Assembly (NCBI RefSeq): GCF_000377765.1 | Contig: NZ_KB898664.1 | Location: forward strand, 45,489-109,488 | Source: Gracilibacillus lacisalsi DSM 19029 | GTDB taxonomy: Bacteria > Bacillota > Bacilli > Bacillales > Amphibacillaceae | Direction of reading: 5' to 3' | Length of the DNA stretch: 64,000 nucleotides | In this document: piece after piece, positions 62,266 to 64,000 of the stretch | Layout of the letters: the number at the start of each line of letters is the position of its first letter | Numbering within the stretch: position 1 is the first letter of the stretch | The notes under the pieces: model-generated | What the model was told of the DNA's origin: nothing | Databases searched by the model: none | The model's input: only the letters and a program-made list of their open reading frames with translations | Made by a program: the position numbers and the translations under genes

Positions 62266-62745
62266 TTATTTTTTTTTCAACAGCAAATACAAACCTAATC
62301 CAATTAAAACTACTGGCCAAAAACGTTCAATCCAGCTCATAAGTTGATGGATCCAGCTAAACCAACCTGGCTGATTATCAGCGAAGATGGCAAAACCGGA
62401 AATAATTAATAATATGATACCAGGAATAAATCCTTTTTTTGTTTTAAAAGCACGAGCTAAAAAGGCTATACCGATAATCATGGTATACATTCCCCAATGA
62501 TCAATCCAAAATGGATAATGGGTGAGAGCATGAAAATGGATCCCTAGTCCAAGTAATAGAATACCGGGGAAAACATTTTTAAAATCTTTAGCTGAAAAAG
62601 CATGAATGAGAAAAGCTGCCCCTACCAAAATTAATAAAGTAGGCCATGAGTAGAAATCTGTAAAGATAGGAAGTCGTAATTCCCTAAGTAAGAAAAAGAC
62701 TCCGATTCCAATCAATAAATAAGCTACAAGACCATTATTTTTCAA
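62266..62745 (-). CDS. Integral membrane protein, LiaF/YsxD-like
   Basis: The 159-residue protein has about six short spans with paired Gly-rich helices (LLIGIGVFFLLRELRLPI, WPTLLILVGAAFLIHAF) like the LiaF N-terminal region. The position just before hemA is that of B. subtilis ysxD; homology is not proven here. Confidence 0.75.
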   Translation of the reverse strand: MKNNGLVAYLLIGIGVFFLLRELRLPIFTDFYSWPTLLILVGAAFLIHAFSAKDFKNVFPGILLLGLGIHFHALTHYPFWIDHWGMYTMIIGIAFLARAFKTKKGFIPGIILLIISGFAIFADNQPGWFSWIHQLMSWIERFWPVVLIGLGLYLLLKKK

Positions 62746-62930
62746 AAATAAACACTCCTAGATAATAATTATTATTAATTTATATTCATTTTCTTGATAA
62801 AATATATTGAATATGATAAAGTACTAATGAATTCAAAATCACATAACAACAACTTTCATTCTATCATAGATGATTAATAAACTGTTCATAAAATCATCAC
62901 GATTTCGACATGAAAACATGTTATAATGAT

Positions 62931-62945
62931 AATACTTATGTGTTA
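62931..62945. promoter_or_regulatory. PerR-like box before hemA
   Basis: TTATAATGATAATAC matches the PerR consensus TTATAATNATTATAA at all but two or three positions, and overlaps TATAAT (62932-62937), the likely -10. B. subtilis hemA is PerR-controlled, which supports the reading. Confidence 0.6.
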
Positions 62946-62973
62946 GGCTTTTGCTTTTTTGGGGGTAGATACA

Positions 62974-64000
62974 GTGCATATTTTAGCAGCGAGTATAAAT
63001 TATAAAACAGCTCCTGTTGAAGTGAGAGAAATGCTAGCATTCCGTGAGGATACGATTACTGATGCAATGACAGAATTAAACAGCAGAAAAAGCATATTAG
63101 AGAATGTCATTATTTCTACTTGTAATCGCACGGAAATATATGCGGTAGTTGATCAGCTTCATACAGGAAGATATTTTATCAAACAGTTTTTGGCCGACTG
63201 GTTTGATATCGAAAAGGACGCATTCGCACCACACCTGATTATGTATGAAAACGAAGCAGCAGTGGAACATCTATTCCGCTTAAGCTGTGGATTAGAGTCC
63301 ATGGTAATGGGTGAAACGCAAATTCTCGGTCAAGTAAAGCAAATCTTTTTAGATGCGCAAAAACGAAAATTGACTGGTACTATATTTAATGAGCTATTTA
63401 AGCAAGCAATAACGATCGGTAAAAAAAGCCAACGGGAAACATCCATCAATGAGAATGCTGTATCAGTGAGCTATGCAGCAGTAGAACTAGCCAAAAAGAT
63501 TTTTACTGATTTACAAGAAAAGCATATTGTCATTATTGGTGCTGGCAAAATGGGCGAATTAGCTGCCAAAAACATCTATGGTTCTGGGGCAGAGCAGGTG
63601 ACCGTTGTGAATCGTACTGTGGAGAAGGCAGAACAATTGGCAAGCCAATTTAATGGTGTCGCAAAATCAACTGCTGAGCTTGAGAACACTTTGGTGCAAG
63701 CTGATATTGTGATCAGTTCTACGGGAGCGAATGACTACATGATTACTAAAGATCTGTATCAACGTGTAGAAAAAAAGCGTAAAGGTCGTCCGTTATTTCT
63801 TGTTGATATTGCTGTACCAAGAGATTTAGATCCAGCTTTGGAATCTGTAGATAATGTATTCTTGTATGATATCGATGATCTCCAAAATGTGGTGGATGCT
63901 AATCTAGAGGCTCGAAAAGAAGCGGCCGAAGTTATTGAACTGTGGATTGAAGAAGAAATTGTTGCATTCAATGAATGGCTACAAACACTTGGTGTTGTAC
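62974..64000 (+). CDS. hemA: Glutamyl-tRNA reductase, 3' end beyond window
   Basis: GTG 62974 after TTGGGGGTAG; 342 codons are present and the frame stays open to the window edge. The catalytic Cys is in [12 protein letters not shown] (about residue 50), with [17 protein letters not shown] and the NADPH site [16 protein letters not shown]. It makes glutamate-1-semialdehyde, the first committed step of haem synthesis. About 110 C-terminal residues are missing. Confidence 0.97.
   Translation, partial: MHILAASINYKTAPVEVREMLAFREDTITDAMTELNSRKSILENVIISTCNRTEIYAVVDQLHTGRYFIKQFLADWFDIEKDAFAPHLIMYENEAAVEHLFRLSCGLESMVMGETQILGQVKQIFLDAQKRKLTGTIFNELFKQAITIGKKSQRETSINENAVSVSYAAVELAKKIFTDLQEKHIVIIGAGKMGELAAKNIYGSGAEQVTVVNRTVEKAEQLASQFNGVAKSTAELENTLVQADIVISSTGANDYMITKDLYQRVEKKRKGRPLFLVDIAVPRDLDPALESVDNVFLYDIDDLQNVVDANLEARKEAAEVIELWIEEEIVAFNEWLQTLGVV

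Overview
The window is chromosomal DNA of a low-GC, endospore-forming member of the Bacillaceae; the genus cannot be fixed from the sequence alone. The right third keeps the Bacillus backbone order: gerE (3' part only), ysmB-like MarR regulator, racE, gerM, rph, rdgB/ysnA, ysnB, two tRNAs, ysoA-like, tig, clpX, lonA, ysxC and hemA (cut by the window edge).

Region 1 (about 96-21719) is a 21.6-kb integrated element that splits gerE, the gene for a late mother-cell transcription factor. Its right junction fuses element DNA to the last 25 codons of gerE. Its left edge is not the expected gerE 5' junction. It is an apparently intact attP, in which a 95-bp copy of the element's right end runs directly into its left end, so the element is tandem, circular, or an assembly breakpoint. 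The element holds a XRE-ImmA-PIN module, an ImmR/ImmA-type immunity region with a membrane Mrr-like nuclease, a primase-helicase with iterons, and a long run of small membrane-protein genes. It ends with two serine recombinases and a single-chain restriction-modification enzyme. The run at 8.2-16.6 kb looks like a filamentous-phage (inovirus-like) virion module: three short coat-like proteins, two secreted tip-like proteins (one ending in the same coat domain), a Zot/pI-like ATPase and a wall-cutting transglycosylase. No secretin is seen, as expected for a one-membrane host. LexA-type boxes sit in the promoter spacers of both the large serine integrase and the ImmA protease, so SOS induction is likely.

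Region 2 (about 21.8-45.9 kb) lies between gerE and ysmB, where B. subtilis has nothing comparable. It starts with miscellaneous genes: membrane proteins, a lipoprotein, a C45-type hydrolase, a GNAT and a broken PH-domain-like gene. A spore-surface cluster follows. Two paralogous cysteine-containing proteins are each preceded by a sigma-K-type promoter; coiled-coil proteins, a JAMM protease and glycosyltransferase-like proteins accompany them. The cluster ends with all six enzymes of CMP-pseudaminic acid synthesis, plus SpsB-like transferases, a pyruvyl transferase, a methyltransferase and an epimerase. The likely product is a pseudaminic-acid glycan on the spore surface.

Region 3 (45.9-64.0 kb) is the conserved housekeeping backbone. 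Oddities there are a HAD phosphatase gene with a 4-bp duplication at its start, a 51-bp minisatellite after ysxC, and a PerR-like box before hemA.

One link runs across the window. The element interrupts gerE, which in B. subtilis works with sigma-K, and sigma-K-type promoters lie in the adjacent spore-surface cluster.
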